Source: Rhizophagus clarus (Eukaryota; Glomeromycota; Glomeromycetes; Glomerales; Glomeraceae). Taken from it: a DNA stretch of 64,000 nucleotides. Where the stretch lies: contig BLAL01000006.1 in NCBI GenBank assembly GCA_015698045.1, positions 496,001 through 560,000 of the forward strand, read 5' to 3'. A model generated the notes under the pieces. That model saw only the letters and a program-made list of their open reading frames with translations. It searched no databases and had not been told where the DNA came from. Below, in pieces: positions 1 to 12,561 of this stretch; the first letter of the stretch is position 1; every line of letters starts with the position of its first letter. The position numbers and the translations under genes were made by a program.

Positions 1-197
1 TGTTGACTAACAAAATTTTTAGTAAAAATGCCTTGCAATTTTTTATTAATAAAAGTGTGAACCAGAAGGCTCAAAATTTACATTTATATACATTTTGATA
101 TATATTAACGGATTTTTTAAAAAAAAGTAATATAAAAAAATAAAATTATTCCTATTTTAAGATTAACAGTTTACTTTTCATAAAAAAAATTTCCAAT

Positions 198-557
198 TTT
201 TTTAAATTTTCCCAATCGACAACTTTTAAGAATTATTTGCGAAATTATAGGTTTTACAAATATTACAATTAATACTTGAATAAAATAAATCCAATGTCAG
301 AGTTCTTTCAGTAAAAATTTCAGCCAAATCGGTTAAAAATTGACCGATTTACCTATGTAAGAAACGCAGATTTCACAATTTTTTAAATTTTTACCAATTG
401 ACAACTTTTAAGAATTATTTGCGAAATTATAGGTTTTACAAGTGCTACAACTAATACCTGAATAAAATAGATCCAATGTCAGAGTTTTCTCAGTAAAAAT
501 TTCAGTAAAATTGGATAAAAACTGACTGATTTACCTATGTAAGAAACGCAGATTTCA
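198..557. repeat. Two-copy tandem repeat, period about 182 bp
   Basis: The block containing 'acaacttttaagaattattt' and ending 'gtaagaaacgcagattt' occurs twice in direct orientation, with the anchor at 218 and again at 400. The copies differ by scattered substitutions. No coding potential is seen. Confidence 0.8.
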
Positions 558-674
558 ATGGTGCTCCGATTGTTACACAAATTACGAATTAAATTGTTTT
601 TATTATGATGACTAAAAGGAAATCATTTAAAAAAAATAATTAGAAAAAATAAACGATTAAAAATCGTTTTTTAA

Positions 675-1282
675 TTATCGCCGTTTTCGAATTACTGTGA
701 TCGGCAACTAATTTGTAATAAATAAAAAATTGATTTGAAGATTACAAAAATAAAATCACGTTGTACAATGAAAACTATGACTATCATTTGATCTGTATAA
801 CTCTAAGCCACCATTACATAACATCATTAATGAATTTTTTATCGTTCGCCTTTTGTTTTTGTTTTAGCTTATAAACCGATTCCTGAAGACCGATTCTTAA
901 AAGCCGATTCCTAAAACCGACTCCTAACGATTCTAGAGGTTCACTACTAAGTATTGGGTAATATTTTTTTTTTATTTTATTATTTTTTTTTCCTTTTTTT
1001 TCGTTTCTAATTATTTTTTTTATTTAGATCTTTAGTTTTTAATAAATAAAAAAAAACACCATAAAACATCTGATAAGTATAGTAAAGAAGGCCAAGATGT
1101 TAAGTTTAATGTTTTTTTAAAAGAAATAGTTATAAAAATGGGCTTTTGATGTGTTTATGATAGTATAAACTAGTAGTATTTTTGATAAATTAATTGTTTT
1201 CGGTTGTTTTCGGTGTTTTCGATGTTTTAATTTTAATTGATCAGCAAATCACCTGATCACACTAATTCGAAAACGGCGATAA
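675..1282. repeat. Inverted-repeat element, about 600 bp (MITE-like)
   Basis: The 20 bases at 675-694 (starting ttatcgccgttttcg) are the exact reverse complement of 1263-1282, and similarity continues inward past the 'gtgatc' motif for about 30 bp per arm. The interior is AT-rich and non-coding. Just outside the right arm (about 1379-1416) is an 'aaaacgat...atcgttttt' hairpin like the unit of the large array at 49950-53095. No target duplication could be fixed. No transposase. Confidence 0.55.
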
Positions 1283-1744
1283 AAATGATTAAAAAATTTT
1301 TTTTTTCTTATTGAAACTATTTGCAAAAATAAAATGTTTCTTAATAAAAATGATATAAAAAAAATCATTTGTTTTTTTTATTAAAAACGATCAAAAAAAA
1401 AAAATCGTTTTTAACTGTAAATCAATTTTTTTTTTTTTAAATAAACTTTTTATAAAAAATTGATTGATACCAAATTGAAATATGTGCTAATTTTTTTACT
1501 ATTTTAAATGATCAGCTCTTTTTTTACCTGTGTTATGATCGACAAAATCAATTTTTTGCAGAAAAATCGTTACTTGATGGTTAAACATAATTAACAACAA
1601 AAGTGGCACAGGAGAGCTTAATTTGCAATTTTATTCTAATGATATCAAAAAATGCAATATAGCATTATCGCACGGTCCTATAGGATCATGCTGATGTCCT
1701 TTAACCTATATTTTTAATAAATTGTTAATAATATTATTATTATT

Positions 1745-1815
1745 GTACAATATTGGACGGCAATAGCTTATTTATGTACAATATTGAACGGTAATAGTTT
1801 ATTTGCGTATAATAT
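1745..1815. repeat. Short tandem repeat, period 31 bp
   Basis: 'gtacaatattggacggcaat' at 1745 recurs as 'gtacaatattgaacggtaat' at 1776, with a degenerate third copy near 1807. The surrounding 1290-1928 shows no gene. Confidence 0.65.
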
Positions 1816-1928
1816 TAAAATGATGAGTAATTTTTCGAAATTTCACATATCATTAATTAGACTTTTGATAAACTTTACAGTATTTAGTGAATAGAAAGCA
1901 TGATCTGCATTAGCCGTACGATAATATA

Positions 1929-2007
1929 GATATTGCACGGTGGTATTTACATTGGTTAACGTCACTTCGTGACGTTAACCAATATAAATACAACACCGTA
2001 CAATATC
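1929..2007. repeat. 79-bp near-perfect hairpin
   Basis: Arms 1929-1965 and 1969-2007 pair around a 3-base loop (gtcac-ttc-gtgac), with only a few mismatches and a two-base gap over nearly 40 bp. The outer part carries a 'gtacaatat' motif also present in the repeat at 1745. It could be a tiny MITE or a protein-binding palindrome; there is no coding support. Confidence 0.8.
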
Positions 2008-2359
2008 CATAAAATACAAATTGCAAACTGTATTTATCGTAAAAATTATTCACTTTAACTTTTATTTCTATTGTTCTTTGTACCAAAAGTATATATATTT
2101 CTAACGACAAAATACTAGTTCTTTGAAAAATATTTAATGATCAGAGGAGAGTTTTTTTCTTTTTTCAAAAAAAAAAAAAAAAAAATAAATAAATAAATAA
2201 AAAATTATCAATTAATTAATCACATAATTAATAGGTTATACGTTAGTCACATGGAAATACAATATTTATTTAAAGATATGTTAATAATATATTGTAAATA
2301 TACAAAAAAAAAAAAAATGTTGCATACATAAAAAAACTCAAACTGTTATTGATAACAAA

Positions 2360-3277
2360 TTAAAAACAAGTGCATTTAATGGCAATTCCGAGCGTCTTAA
2401 TTGCATCTGCAAATACAGCAGATTTACTAGGATCCCATCTATAAGATGAACTTCTAGCCATAATAAGTTGATTTTGTAGGTTAGTAATCTTATCGCGAGC
2501 TTCATTAAAAAACGTTAATTGATACTTAATCAATGAAAGGGATGCAGTTGACGTAACAAAGACCCCAAAACTAACTATCAACTAAATAAACGTAAAAAGA
2601 AAGTGAGAAAAATAATATTTTTTTTTTTCTTCCTGTAAACGATATTTGCTTCTACTTACACAGGCGAAAGTAAAAATATTTGGATTAGAATAGAATGCAG
2701 CAGCGGAGACAACTGAAGCTCTATAAACAAAAGTATAGTAAGTTAATAATATATATCAATTTTTTGAACTTTAGAAAAACTTACATTAAAGAAGCATTCC
2801 TAGCTTTTCGTGCGGAATCGCTCAAATTTTCTAGAACGGTTATACGATCTGAAATCACTCCTTGAGCTTTTACAATACATCCTCTCAGTTTCTCAGCATT
2901 ATTAGCCAACCCACTTACATCCCCATCTATGTATAAATTTTTTTAGTTAAAACAGAATCAAAAACAATATATTTCTTATTAATCTTATACTTACTTTGCA
3001 ATTGATCATAAATTTTTTTTAAAAGTCTACAAATATCATCATCACCACCATCGGAGGAGCTGAGCTTGATAACTGTGCAAGCTTCAAAGAATTGAATCAA
3101 ACTGCAAATACTGATACAAGCACTTTCAAGTTCTCTGGTAATATTATTCATTGATACACCCACTGGATAAATCTCATGACCTCCCTAGGATATATTAAAT
3201 GAAGTTTGAAATTAATTTTCTTCAAGAACTAAGGAAATAATATGTTTTAGCAATTTACTCACTAAGTTCAACTCCAT
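2360..3277 (-). CDS. Small predicted membrane protein, five exons, function unknown
   Basis: A five-exon model can be read on the minus strand: 3263-3277, 2995-3184, 2785-2926, 2660-2720 and 2360-2581. Introns start GTGAGT or GTAAGT and end TAG, and phases agree at every junction, giving about 209 residues from ATG at 3277 to TAA at 2360-2362. The N-terminal part is acidic and Ser/Cys-rich. The middle is helical with heptad-like spacing (around the ITVLENLSDSARKARNAS segment). A hydrophobic stretch of roughly 40 residues follows (about residues 117-155), then a second helical segment. I do not recognise the family. A membrane-anchored coiled-coil protein is inference. The consistent splice sites make a real gene likely, though the 15-nt first exon is short. 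Confidence 0.7.
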
Positions 3278-3399
3278 TATGTCTTCAAGATTTGAAAAAA
3301 TTATTACTAAATAATTTTATTCACCAGAATGCTAATAACAGCTCGTATATAAATATGTTCAAATAAAAACGTTCCATTTTTCGATTCTTCGTATGCATG

Positions 3400-4500
3400 A
3401 TGAAATAATTATCGAATTTGGAAAAAATGGGATGCTTTCATTTCAATATTACGGTCAAAATGTTATAACAGTATAATATAACTCGTCATTATTACATCAT
3501 CTATAACTTAAAACAAGTTTATGGAATAATTAAAGGACCGTATATCGTTTATTTTAGATTGATATAACTCGAGATCAATCCTGTTCTTAGAGGAGCACAA
3601 AAATTTAAATTTAACCTTATTTTAAAACTCCGAAAAGATTTTTATTGATTATCAAGAAATAATTTGATGAAAGTATATTTATAATTAACATACAGAGTAA
3701 TTCTGAAATATCTCACAAAATTTATCTATTTGTTGTAAAATGCGTCATTGTATAATGCAGAACTAATTTATCTTGCAACATATTTTTAATTTATTTGAAT
3801 AAAAAGAATACGCATCATGATATAATTATTCAAATTTAGAAAAAATGAATTTCTTCATTAGGTTATCTGGGAAACTTGATGTTGAAATAATATGATATTC
3901 ACGCGTTGTTACATCATTTTTTTTACAACAGATGTGTAAATAACTTTAAGGGACCATTTATCACTCGTTTTATATTAATATAACTTGAAATTAAGCCTGT
4001 TCTTAGAGGCGTATCTACATTGCACGAAATTTAAATTCATCTGGAATTGGTCTTATTGTATGTGGTATTAAATAAACTGCGTTATCTATTCTTTTCTTGT
4101 TTTTAAAACTATTTAATATTCAATAAAAAATTTTCTTTGATGAAATAAGATTATGTAATAAATTAATATTAATCCATTTGTAATTATCGAAACAAATTGT
4201 ACTAACAAAAAAAAAAAATAAATTTCATGTATAAATTATATAAAATCGCGTTTTTTTAACGCATATTTGGCTTATCTTTCAGGTTTATCTGAACAAATGA
4301 ATACGCATCATGATATCATTTTAGAAATTTGGGGAAGTGAGATGCTTCATCAGGTCATCTAAACAATATGAAATCAAACGTAGATTATTAATATTCAAAT
4401 GTTAGCTACAGCCAAGTTACTGTAATAATAATATAGTTAGTATGATGCAACCTGCCGTTTTTACAAGTTTATAATATGTCTCGGATGAATAGATGAATAT
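3400..4500. repeat. Three diverged copies of a ~230-bp repeat
   Basis: Blocks near 3390-3620, 3800-4040 and 4290-4500 share in the same order 'gcatcatgatat' or similar, 'gatgcttcat' or 'tttcttcatt', a TTACATCAT segment and, in the first two, 'ctgttcttagagg' after a 'gatataact' motif. The copies are well diverged. This is the upstream side of the minus-strand gene at 2360-3277; no ORF is seen. Confidence 0.6.
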
Positions 4501-5448
4501 GGTTTGTCGATCAAATCTAGCTCTTTCCGAACTTGGTAAAGTCAGATTTACATCCCCTAAGCGATTACGTCACTCAAATTTTGATTGATCATCTGATTAA
4601 AAAATGGGCTATAAATATGCTGTGCCGTATAATAAATAAATAAAGTCATAAATTTGTCAAGCTTTAATGAAACTTATTTTATGTTATAAAACCTGTAATT
4701 AATGTAAAATAAATTTGACATAAATAATTTTTCGCGCCACGCAACATGACAATATTGAAATTTATTGGTCAATTTTTGTGTGTTTGAGCACATGATTTGT
4801 ATTCTCATCAGTATTCAAGTTCGACACTGTACCTACCATTTTGAAAACGGTGATAATACTTTATAAGAATAAAATAGAAAAAGGTTATTTTATTTAGTAT
4901 TAATGATTAAATTAGCAATACACTTTATTACGTAAGGCACAACCCAGTTATAGAAAGACATTTATATTAGAGAATGGAAATATAATAATAACAATAAAGA
5001 CAAAAGATTTAACCTAAATCATTACGCTTCTCAAATAACCAAGATACAGTGTTAGTTGTCTTAAAAAAAAAAAAATTTAAAAATTACGTTTTTCATATTA
5101 ATAAAGTTATTGAACCAACAAAAAAATTTTGATAGCGTAATTTTACTATGACTTATAACGTTAAAAAACAGTTCCCAATTTTATTTCAATAGCTTGTTTT
5201 AACTTCTTAGTTTTCAATGTATTTATTCAAACATAACAAAATAAAATAAAACATTAAGACGATAAATTACAATAAATATTATCCTTCAGGGATACTATAG
5301 ATTTTAAATTATCAACCAATTAATTACGTGATTGATTTAATTAAACAAAAAGGCAACTCTGGGTCAGTAATCTTACTGGAATTAATTATGCTCCATCACA
5401 AAGAAATTTCACGAATGACAATTAGAGTTAATTAATTCACCCGATCTA
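4501..5448. other. Intergenic, AT-rich
   Basis: No gene, RNA or clear repeat recognised. One 'gaaaacggtgataat' motif near 4843 resembles the end of the inverted-repeat element at 675-1282. Confidence 0.5.
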
Positions 5449-5865
5449 TTGGATATGGCTGAATGTAATAGAAACAGCTATTCCCATATGCATACTTTAT
5501 TAAGTAGGAAATTACCCAAGATTTTTAACCTACCGAATAAAGAACAACCAGACGAGGACATTGGGATGATTGAACCCGTTCACAGTCCGGTGATGTCTGG
5601 CTCCTTATCTTTTAAAGTGCGAGTTAACAACCGCATTTCATCTTTTCACGATCACGTGACTCATAACAAACGCATTAAACCTATCCATAAAGAAGCACCT
5701 TATACGATGGATAATTCAGATAGGGCCTTTTCATCTACTCCATCGACCAGTTCCTCACGTCCCATCGATTTGTTCAAGAATCTTTACTCAGGACGTTCAA
5801 CTCTTTCTCATGATGACGTGTCTTCTCAAAAGCATGTCAAATTCATCCATAACAATGGCGGTTGA
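5449..5865 (+). CDS. Hypothetical single-exon protein, 138 aa
   Basis: An uninterrupted frame with noticeably less AT-rich codon use than its surroundings encodes 138 residues, hydrophilic and rich in Ser, His and Asn, with basic patches and a Ser/Thr-rich middle (about residues 93-104). No transmembrane segment, signal peptide or known domain is seen. A second Met lies two codons in, so the start could be 5449 or 5455. The composition suggests a disordered regulatory or nuclear protein, but that is a guess. It stands alone: the nearest genes are over 1 kb away on either side. Confidence 0.6.
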   Translation: MDMAECNRNSYSHMHTLLSRKLPKIFNLPNKEQPDEDIGMIEPVHSPVMSGSLSFKVRVNNRISSFHDHVTHNKRIKPIHKEAPYTMDNSDRAFSSTPSTSSSRPIDLFKNLYSGRSTLSHDDVSSQKHVKFIHNNGG

Positions 5866-6994
5866 TTCGTTATTGTTATAATATAATTCATTTTCCCCTT
5901 TTTTTTGTTTCTTTCTAAACTTATTACCCAAATATTACAACTTGAAAATAGAGTTTATATCATTCTTCACCTTACAGAATTCACGTGAAGCTGGCATCCG
6001 CCGGAAAGGATAATTTGGCAACCTAAATTCTAGGATTGTGTATACTCGGTCATAGCTTGTATAATTTAACAACACAGGCTGACGTCCGCTGCTGGCAGGG
6101 GTTTAGTTTTTACATGATGTAGTTAATAGTTTTATTTTCATAGATTATATTCTAATTTTTCTACGATTTGTAATTCAACGAGTTGGTCTCTAACAATAAA
6201 TAAATAAATAAATAAATAATCTTACTGGAATTAATTAAGAAAGTCACGTGCTCATTTTAAGTCAAGAATACTTTAATCGATTTATTCTCATCATGTGATA
6301 TGTCGCATAATGTGATTTAGACAATTCCTTTTAAAGAATTGCTTTCGAAAATTTTTACTGCCGTGAAAAAGTTAAAGTTTGGCACATGATGCAATACATT
6401 AAAATATTTCAACGTTTCCATTGCTTTACCTTTGTATTATTTTTGGTTTAAACACCGTTTGTTTTTTAATTTTTTTTTTTATTTTGCTTAATAGAGTATC
6501 ACAGAATAAATAAATATGATGTTCGAAATGTTAAATAAATTTTATTACTATAAAGACATTTTTTTTTTTTTTATTTTGAAAAGTCGCGAAAAATTTGAGG
6601 TGTTACACTAACCTTATTATCTTGAAAAATTATCTGAGAAAATATTAATTAGAAGCATGATTTCTGAACTTGAATTAACCATCAAGCTATAAGGAATCAA
6701 GGTATTCAGGATATCGAAGAAATTCATAATCGAAATTTTAAAGATTTATATGGTCAAAGAATGTATCTTAATTGAGTCAGTAAAATTAAATAAAATCAGC
6801 TGGTTTTCAACTATGTAAATTTTATATGGTTTGTATTATTGGTTATTACGTGGCAAGCAATTTTATAATTCTGACTTTTTTTGTCCCGAGTTGTATTACA
6901 TATCTGGTTGATCATGATGAATAATTGTAATATATAATAAGTCATAAGAAACCTACCTAATAATAATTAACCTACTACAATAATGAAAAAAAAC
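5866..6994. other. Intergenic
   Basis: AT-rich with no gene found. 'cttactggaattaatta' at about 6220 repeats a string upstream of the gene at 5449 (about 5373), and a short (aaat)n run lies at 6195-6220. Confidence 0.5.
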
Positions 6995-7405
6995 CTATTC
7001 ACCTTCCTCCGTTAAATATTCTATTACATCGTTGTCTGCTTCGTCAATCCTTCTACTTAAATTATCGTTCATTTCCACAAGTTTTTGTTCACGTTCCCCA
7101 TTTCTTTGTTCACTTTCCTCATTTTTTTGTTCGCTTTCTTTATCTCTGCGTCCATTTTTTTAATATATCCACGCTATCAAGACTTGCGTTACCGAACGAC
7201 ACGTTGAAATTACGTTTTGAATAATAAACCATTATGGTAACAAATAATAGTCACAACTATTGCTGTGGAGCTTTCGATGGAAACAATCAACTTAGTAACA
7301 GTAACCGTGTGGGTAGTCTTTTGGTCCTCAGTAGTTGCATCTGAATAAATTATTTTTGAATTCAGTTTTAGGATAAAATTCTTCTCTTAACTTACCAATT
7401 ACCAT
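6995..7405 (-). pseudogene. Disrupted small gene: membrane segment plus acidic coiled coil
   Basis: From ATG at 7405 a short exon ends at 7396 (G|GTAAG) and joins an exon starting at 7340 after TTCAG. It reads a Thr-rich stretch, a hydrophobic segment (IVVTIICYH) and then a stop at 7210. Downstream, another frame reads a charged coiled-coil tail (DKESEQKNEESEQ...) to a stop at 6995-6997. Between them a third frame with a run of seven A (near 7155-7161) connects only if one base is removed. So the locus carries at least two frame breaks; alternatives are an unrecognised intron or a homopolymer sequencing error. Family unknown. Confidence 0.45.
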
Positions 7406-8169
7406 GATGATTTACACCCGTGGAATCCAACTCTTTCAATTTCCTCCCCAATTCAATGAACAATAATAATATAAAGAGAATTAAAATAGTATACGTTTTT
7501 ATTTGAAAGCGAGTAAAAAGAGTATAAAGAAAAATCTTTATATTTATGTAAAAAACTTTATATATATGGATTTTATAACCGCGTTTAAATATTGCTCAGA
7601 AAGTCGTACGACCGTAATAGGTAATTAATAAATACTCCTGATAATTACTCGTGATGCAAATCATAAAATTTTTTCTGTTATACTAAGTGTGACTTATGAT
7701 ATTTTCCTGATTATAAATAAATGACTTCATGGTAATAAACTTTTATTCTTATGCAATCTACTATAAATAATGATTGTACACGTGATATAATAGTGATCAC
7801 AAGTCACATGCTCCTGAGTATAACTTAGTAATTTTTATGCTTCCACATAATATAGAATATATTCTTTTGCTAAACAATTGTGGAATAAAAATTTTGGCAA
7901 ATTATGTGAAAAATTAAAAATTTAGTGTTTATTTGATAATTTATTTTTAATGTAAAAGATATTGTTACATATTTTTATATAAATATAGAAAGCTATAATT
8001 TTCAAATATTATGAGAATTAATTATAAAGGTAAAAAAATAGCAGCCTTTTGTTCTAAATGTTCATATTGAATATTACATTGTATCGTATCAATTAGGTAT
8101 AAATAATTAATTTATGGTTTAAATATTTTTTTTTTTTTTTTTGAATATATATTTAACTAATTTATTCTG
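7406..8169. other. Intergenic
   Basis: No gene, RNA or repeat supported. It may include the decayed 5' part of the kinase remnant that becomes readable at about 8170. Confidence 0.5.
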
Positions 8170-8769
8170 GTTATTTAAATTCATCGAGATTTGAATATAG
8201 GAAATATAATATGTTTTAAAAATTTATTTTGTATAACTGGTATGAATTTGTGTAAACCGATAAATTATGGAGAATTAGTAGATATGGAAGATGATGTGTA
8301 TGGCGTTTTCTTTATATAGCTTCTGAAATTTTAAGAGGCCAAACTTGCACTAAAGCTTCTGACATCTATAGTTTCGACATAATTATGTAAGGGATAATTT
8401 TTAAAATTGCCCATATTATGATATTGTTTATGATGAATGTTTATTAGCGTTAAATACCTAAGGCCTGTATTTAATATTAAAGTACCTCAATTGATCCTGA
8501 ATTTAATTAAAAGCTGCTCAGATGAAAATCCATTGAATAGACCAAATGCAGGTGATCTTTCAAGAATTTTTCATGGATAGATAAATGAACTTAGTGCGTA
8601 TGTGAATAGTAAAAAAAAATAAAAAAATAAAACAGAATCAGCTAACACAGAATTAATTAAACAAATTGAAGAAATGGAACAAATTAATTCTAGCTCTTCA
8701 ACAGATATGTATTCTGAAGATTCACATTCAGATAATTTATTAAATTTTTCTAAACTATTAAAGGATTAA
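8170..8769 (+). pseudogene. TKL-like kinase pseudogene, C-terminal half
   Basis: Readable pieces are a catalytic loop IHRDLNIGNII (from 8179), ITGMNLCKPINY where the Mg-binding DFG should be, ASEIL in place of APE, SDIYSF, the helical C-lobe (NPLNRPNAGDLSRIF) and a Ser/Asp-rich tail ending KLLKD at 8767-8769. The frame is broken by a +1 shift before the APE region (about 8315), an in-frame TAA after DIIM and another stop in the C-lobe. The DFG aspartate is lost. The N-lobe cannot be read upstream. Closest in the window is the pseudogene at 23708-26000, which reads ITDMGLCKPVNY at the same place. Confidence 0.8.
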
Positions 8770-11700
8770 AGAATACTATGACGTGAAAGAAAATAAAGGT
8801 ATATTTAAATTGTATATTTACATAACGACAATTATTAATAGTTTTCGTTCAAATATGTAAACACATAAATTTTTCTTTATATTTTTATATAAGTAAAATC
8901 AATTTATAATTAATTGAATAATTTGTATCATTATTTTATTACGAAAAATATAACCGTGTATTTATAAAATGGTTATAGAAAATTTAATATTTAGATATTT
9001 TAGTGCGGTTTTTATTTACTATATGTAATATTACAACGCGTCGAAAAAAAAATTTATAAAAATTTCACAAGGTCATGATATTGAAAATATATTCTGCACA
9101 TATGAATCATTAATAATGACAACTTGCAATATTCACACTTAATATGAAATATTTATCACCCTTCGACCAGCTTAAAAAAATTATTATTAAAATAAGATGA
9201 TAAATAACGTAAAAATATATGTTTGATTTACTTTCTCACAGATATGCCATATTAATTCATCTGCTGAAACGAAGAGAGAAATAAATAATATTAACATAAA
9301 ATAATGCAAAATATTTAAATTGTACGATTTTATTTGCTTGCTCTTGGCCAGTTGTATGGTAGATTAACCTACAACCGTTTCTCCCGAACACCACGTAGAG
9401 GTGGCAAGCTTCGTTCAGGTAAAAAAAAAAAGCTTACCTGTTACCACCTTTTATAACCAGTTTATAATTAATAAAATATTGAAGGAAAAATAAAATAGAA
9501 AGATATTTGGGTTATTAAGAACAAATATTGAGTAGAGATGTACCAAAATCTGCCATTAGACTGACTATGCTGTGTTTTTTTAGTTATACTCTGGCTCCAG
9601 GTACTCTACTTATGCAAAAATCGCGTTAAAAACTTGCATGAGAGCAAGAAAGGAAATATTTTTTTTTGTGAAATTTTTTAATTAATAACGCAAAAATTAC
9701 ATCAAAACAAGAAAGAAATTATTTTTTATAGTCAAAAATAAGCTTTCTCATTTCCCCATCTAACACTTTGTTTGGTTTACATATATACACAATACGTACC
9801 ATGTACATACATACATAAATACGTCGTATATATACGCAATGTGGGAAAGAATGACCGGGCAATAAACACAGGTTTCTCTACCCAAATCTATTAAATGTTT
9901 GTGTTAAGTATGGCTTTAACATGTGTGAAGTCGTAACCGTTTAATGTGCGTGTGTTTATACGGGCTTAAAATATAGAGTTGGTTGGAGGTGGTTGGAGGT
10001 GGTTGTATTTTACCTTTCTACCATACTTAACAAGAAAAAATATAGAAAGAGAAAAAGAAGAAGTGAAGGTATGAGAAGGAAGAGGAGTGAGGAGAGTAAG
10101 AAGAGGGAGTAGCCATTTTATATGATTAATTGATTAATCGTGATCAATCAATGATGTCATTTTTGCCTATAGTATCATAAATATCTGTTATCGACAGATC
10201 GATTAGTCATAAAAACACGTGAAAGTATCTAAGTTACGCAACCTTACATATATATTCGGATTAAAATTTTTGCCTAAAATATATCAGCGAAAATAATAAA
10301 TATTTACTTTGAAATATTGTATGGTATTTACATATGACTTTTTATATAAATATGATAATTCGGACATAATAAAATCTTTTTTCGATTACATCGAACTATA
10401 CAATATTTTTGAAAACAATTCATGATTGAGATTACAAATGTTTAAAATCTAAAAAAAAATATTTAATTCAGCGAGTTTATTTCATTTTCAGTAAATATTT
10501 GATTTCTTTTAATTTTAAAAATGGATATTATTATTCAAATTTGTGAATATGTGTTTAAAATGCTGTTACATAAAATTCCGCATTTCCTTCAGTAGCCTTT
10601 TTAACTCGATTATTATGTATAATTATGAATTTTTGTCAAAGATATCTAAAGATTTACTTGAAATTTTAGGCGACGATGGAATTTTAGAAATTATTATTTT
10701 GTTATGATCTCATATTCTTATGATCTGCCAAGTAGATCACACGCCAGTGATTTTTGTGGCTACGCTGGGAAGTTTGTGACAGTCAGATGTTTAGATCGGG
10801 TTTAAGTATTTCTCGGGCCGAAAATTTTCCGAAAATTACCAAATAAATCGAAAAAAAAAAAAATCTTACAAAGTCAAAAAACTACTATAATGTATGATGA
10901 CGTATTTTTGTCAAAATTATCACAAAATTTACTTGAAATTTTAACTTTAAGTTCTTCTATGCTCTGGATTCTAAGGATCTGGATGAAATGTTGATCTCTA
11001 GTTCATGGTTTATAACACTGGATAAATGTATATCGCATTCAAAAGCATTAAAATCCAGTCTAAAAAAAAAAAAAGATTCATTCGTGGAAAAATTTAACAG
11101 TTAAGATATATTTCTGAGACTTACTAAGGATTATTTTAATTCCTTTCAGAAATCGTTTCCTTTAGGAAACTGTTTTGTTTTAAAAAAAAAGTTCTAAATC
11201 AAATATCTCTTAAAATCTTTTTTGTTGAAATTTACATATGAAAAAATAGTTAGCCTTCAAGTCAAAGACTAAAATTATACTTATAATTCTAGCTTTTACT
11301 TTGAGTGTTTGAAATTTATGTAAATTTTTATGGGATAGACTTAAAGAAAAAAAATAGAGTTATTGAACATGCTACTTGCCCAATGACTGTTAAGGTATGT
11401 TAACAATTATTTAATTCGTAATCTGAAAAGGAATCAGTGAAAAAAGCATAAAATTAAAAACTTGTAATTTTTAATTTTTAGATTCTATTTTTTGATTCGA
11501 ATTTACGAAAATAAAAAAGGTATTTTCAAAAAGTTTAATTTGTAATTCAGCAAAAAACCAGTAAAAAAAACTTAGAATTTAAAATCCTAAGATTTCCATT
11601 TTTTACATCATTTTTTTTTAGAATCAAAACAAATCTTAATTTCCTACAAAAAAAAAAAAATAAAAAGAAAATTTAGTAGGAATCCTGTTATATTTTATGA

Positions 11701-11781
11701 ATATAAAAAAAGATATCTTCAAAAAGTATTCTGAATTTGAAAGTAATAAATAACTTGGAATCTGACTGGAACAGTATGGGG
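8770..11781. other. Gene-poor AT-rich stretch
   Basis: No gene supported over 3 kb. Minor structure: a short hairpin-like pair around 9405-9460 (caggtaa / ttacctg within ggtggcaag / ttaccacc), a TG-rich repeat 'ggttggaggtggttggaggt' near 9980, a purine-rich tract at 10030-10110, and a palindromic 'gattaattgattaatcgtgatcaat' segment near 10123. Sequence around 11520-11573 is weakly inverted-repeated at about 15265-15305, so the foldback element to the right may once have been larger. Confidence 0.5.
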
Positions 11782-12561
11782 TGCCATAGTTACAAAAAGA
11801 TTAATCATAAATTATTAAGCGCATAATAATTCTTTACCATGTGACATATAATAACATGGTAAAAAATTATCATCCAGATAGTAAAAAATTACCATCATGA
11901 TGGTAAAAAATTATCATTGAGATAATAATAAATCATCATCCGCATGATGATTTTTTACCATGTGATAAATAATAACATGGTAAAAAACCATCATGTAGGT
12001 CACTTTCTATATCTGCTCAAATTCAAATTTTTTTTCGTCCTAATTTAGAAGAATCAAAAATTTACCGATTTTTTGGATTCCCCAAAAAATTTTTCATTCA
12101 AATTTAGAAATTTAAAGAAATTTATCGATTTTTCAGGATATCCAAAAAAAATTTTTTCAATTTCATCACGCTGTACAGGTTATTACATAATAAATTGGTA
12201 TGTTGCTTTTAAAAAAATGTTTCAATCTTACAATTAAATCGTACGTGCAGGGTGGACAAAAATGCAACGAATAAAAAATATTCATAAAAAAAAATAACTA
12301 TTGAGCCAGATAAATTGTTTTTTGCATTAGAATGAATCTGAAACCCTTTACATAACAAAAATAAAAATAAAAATATTATTCAGTTATAATAGTTGCCCAC
12401 GCAGAACTATAAATAACTTAGTAATATTTGCAAAACTAAAAGAAAATAAAATAATTTTGAACCTTTATTTTTTACTTACGATTTAAATCTAACCTTTTCC
12501 TAAAAAAGAAAAAAGTATTAATAATGCTCCAAATAAACTGAAATCCAACCCTTCTCTATGA

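Noticed and set aside
1910..2110. 66-codon minus frame
   Set aside because: It runs through the hairpin and has no coding features.
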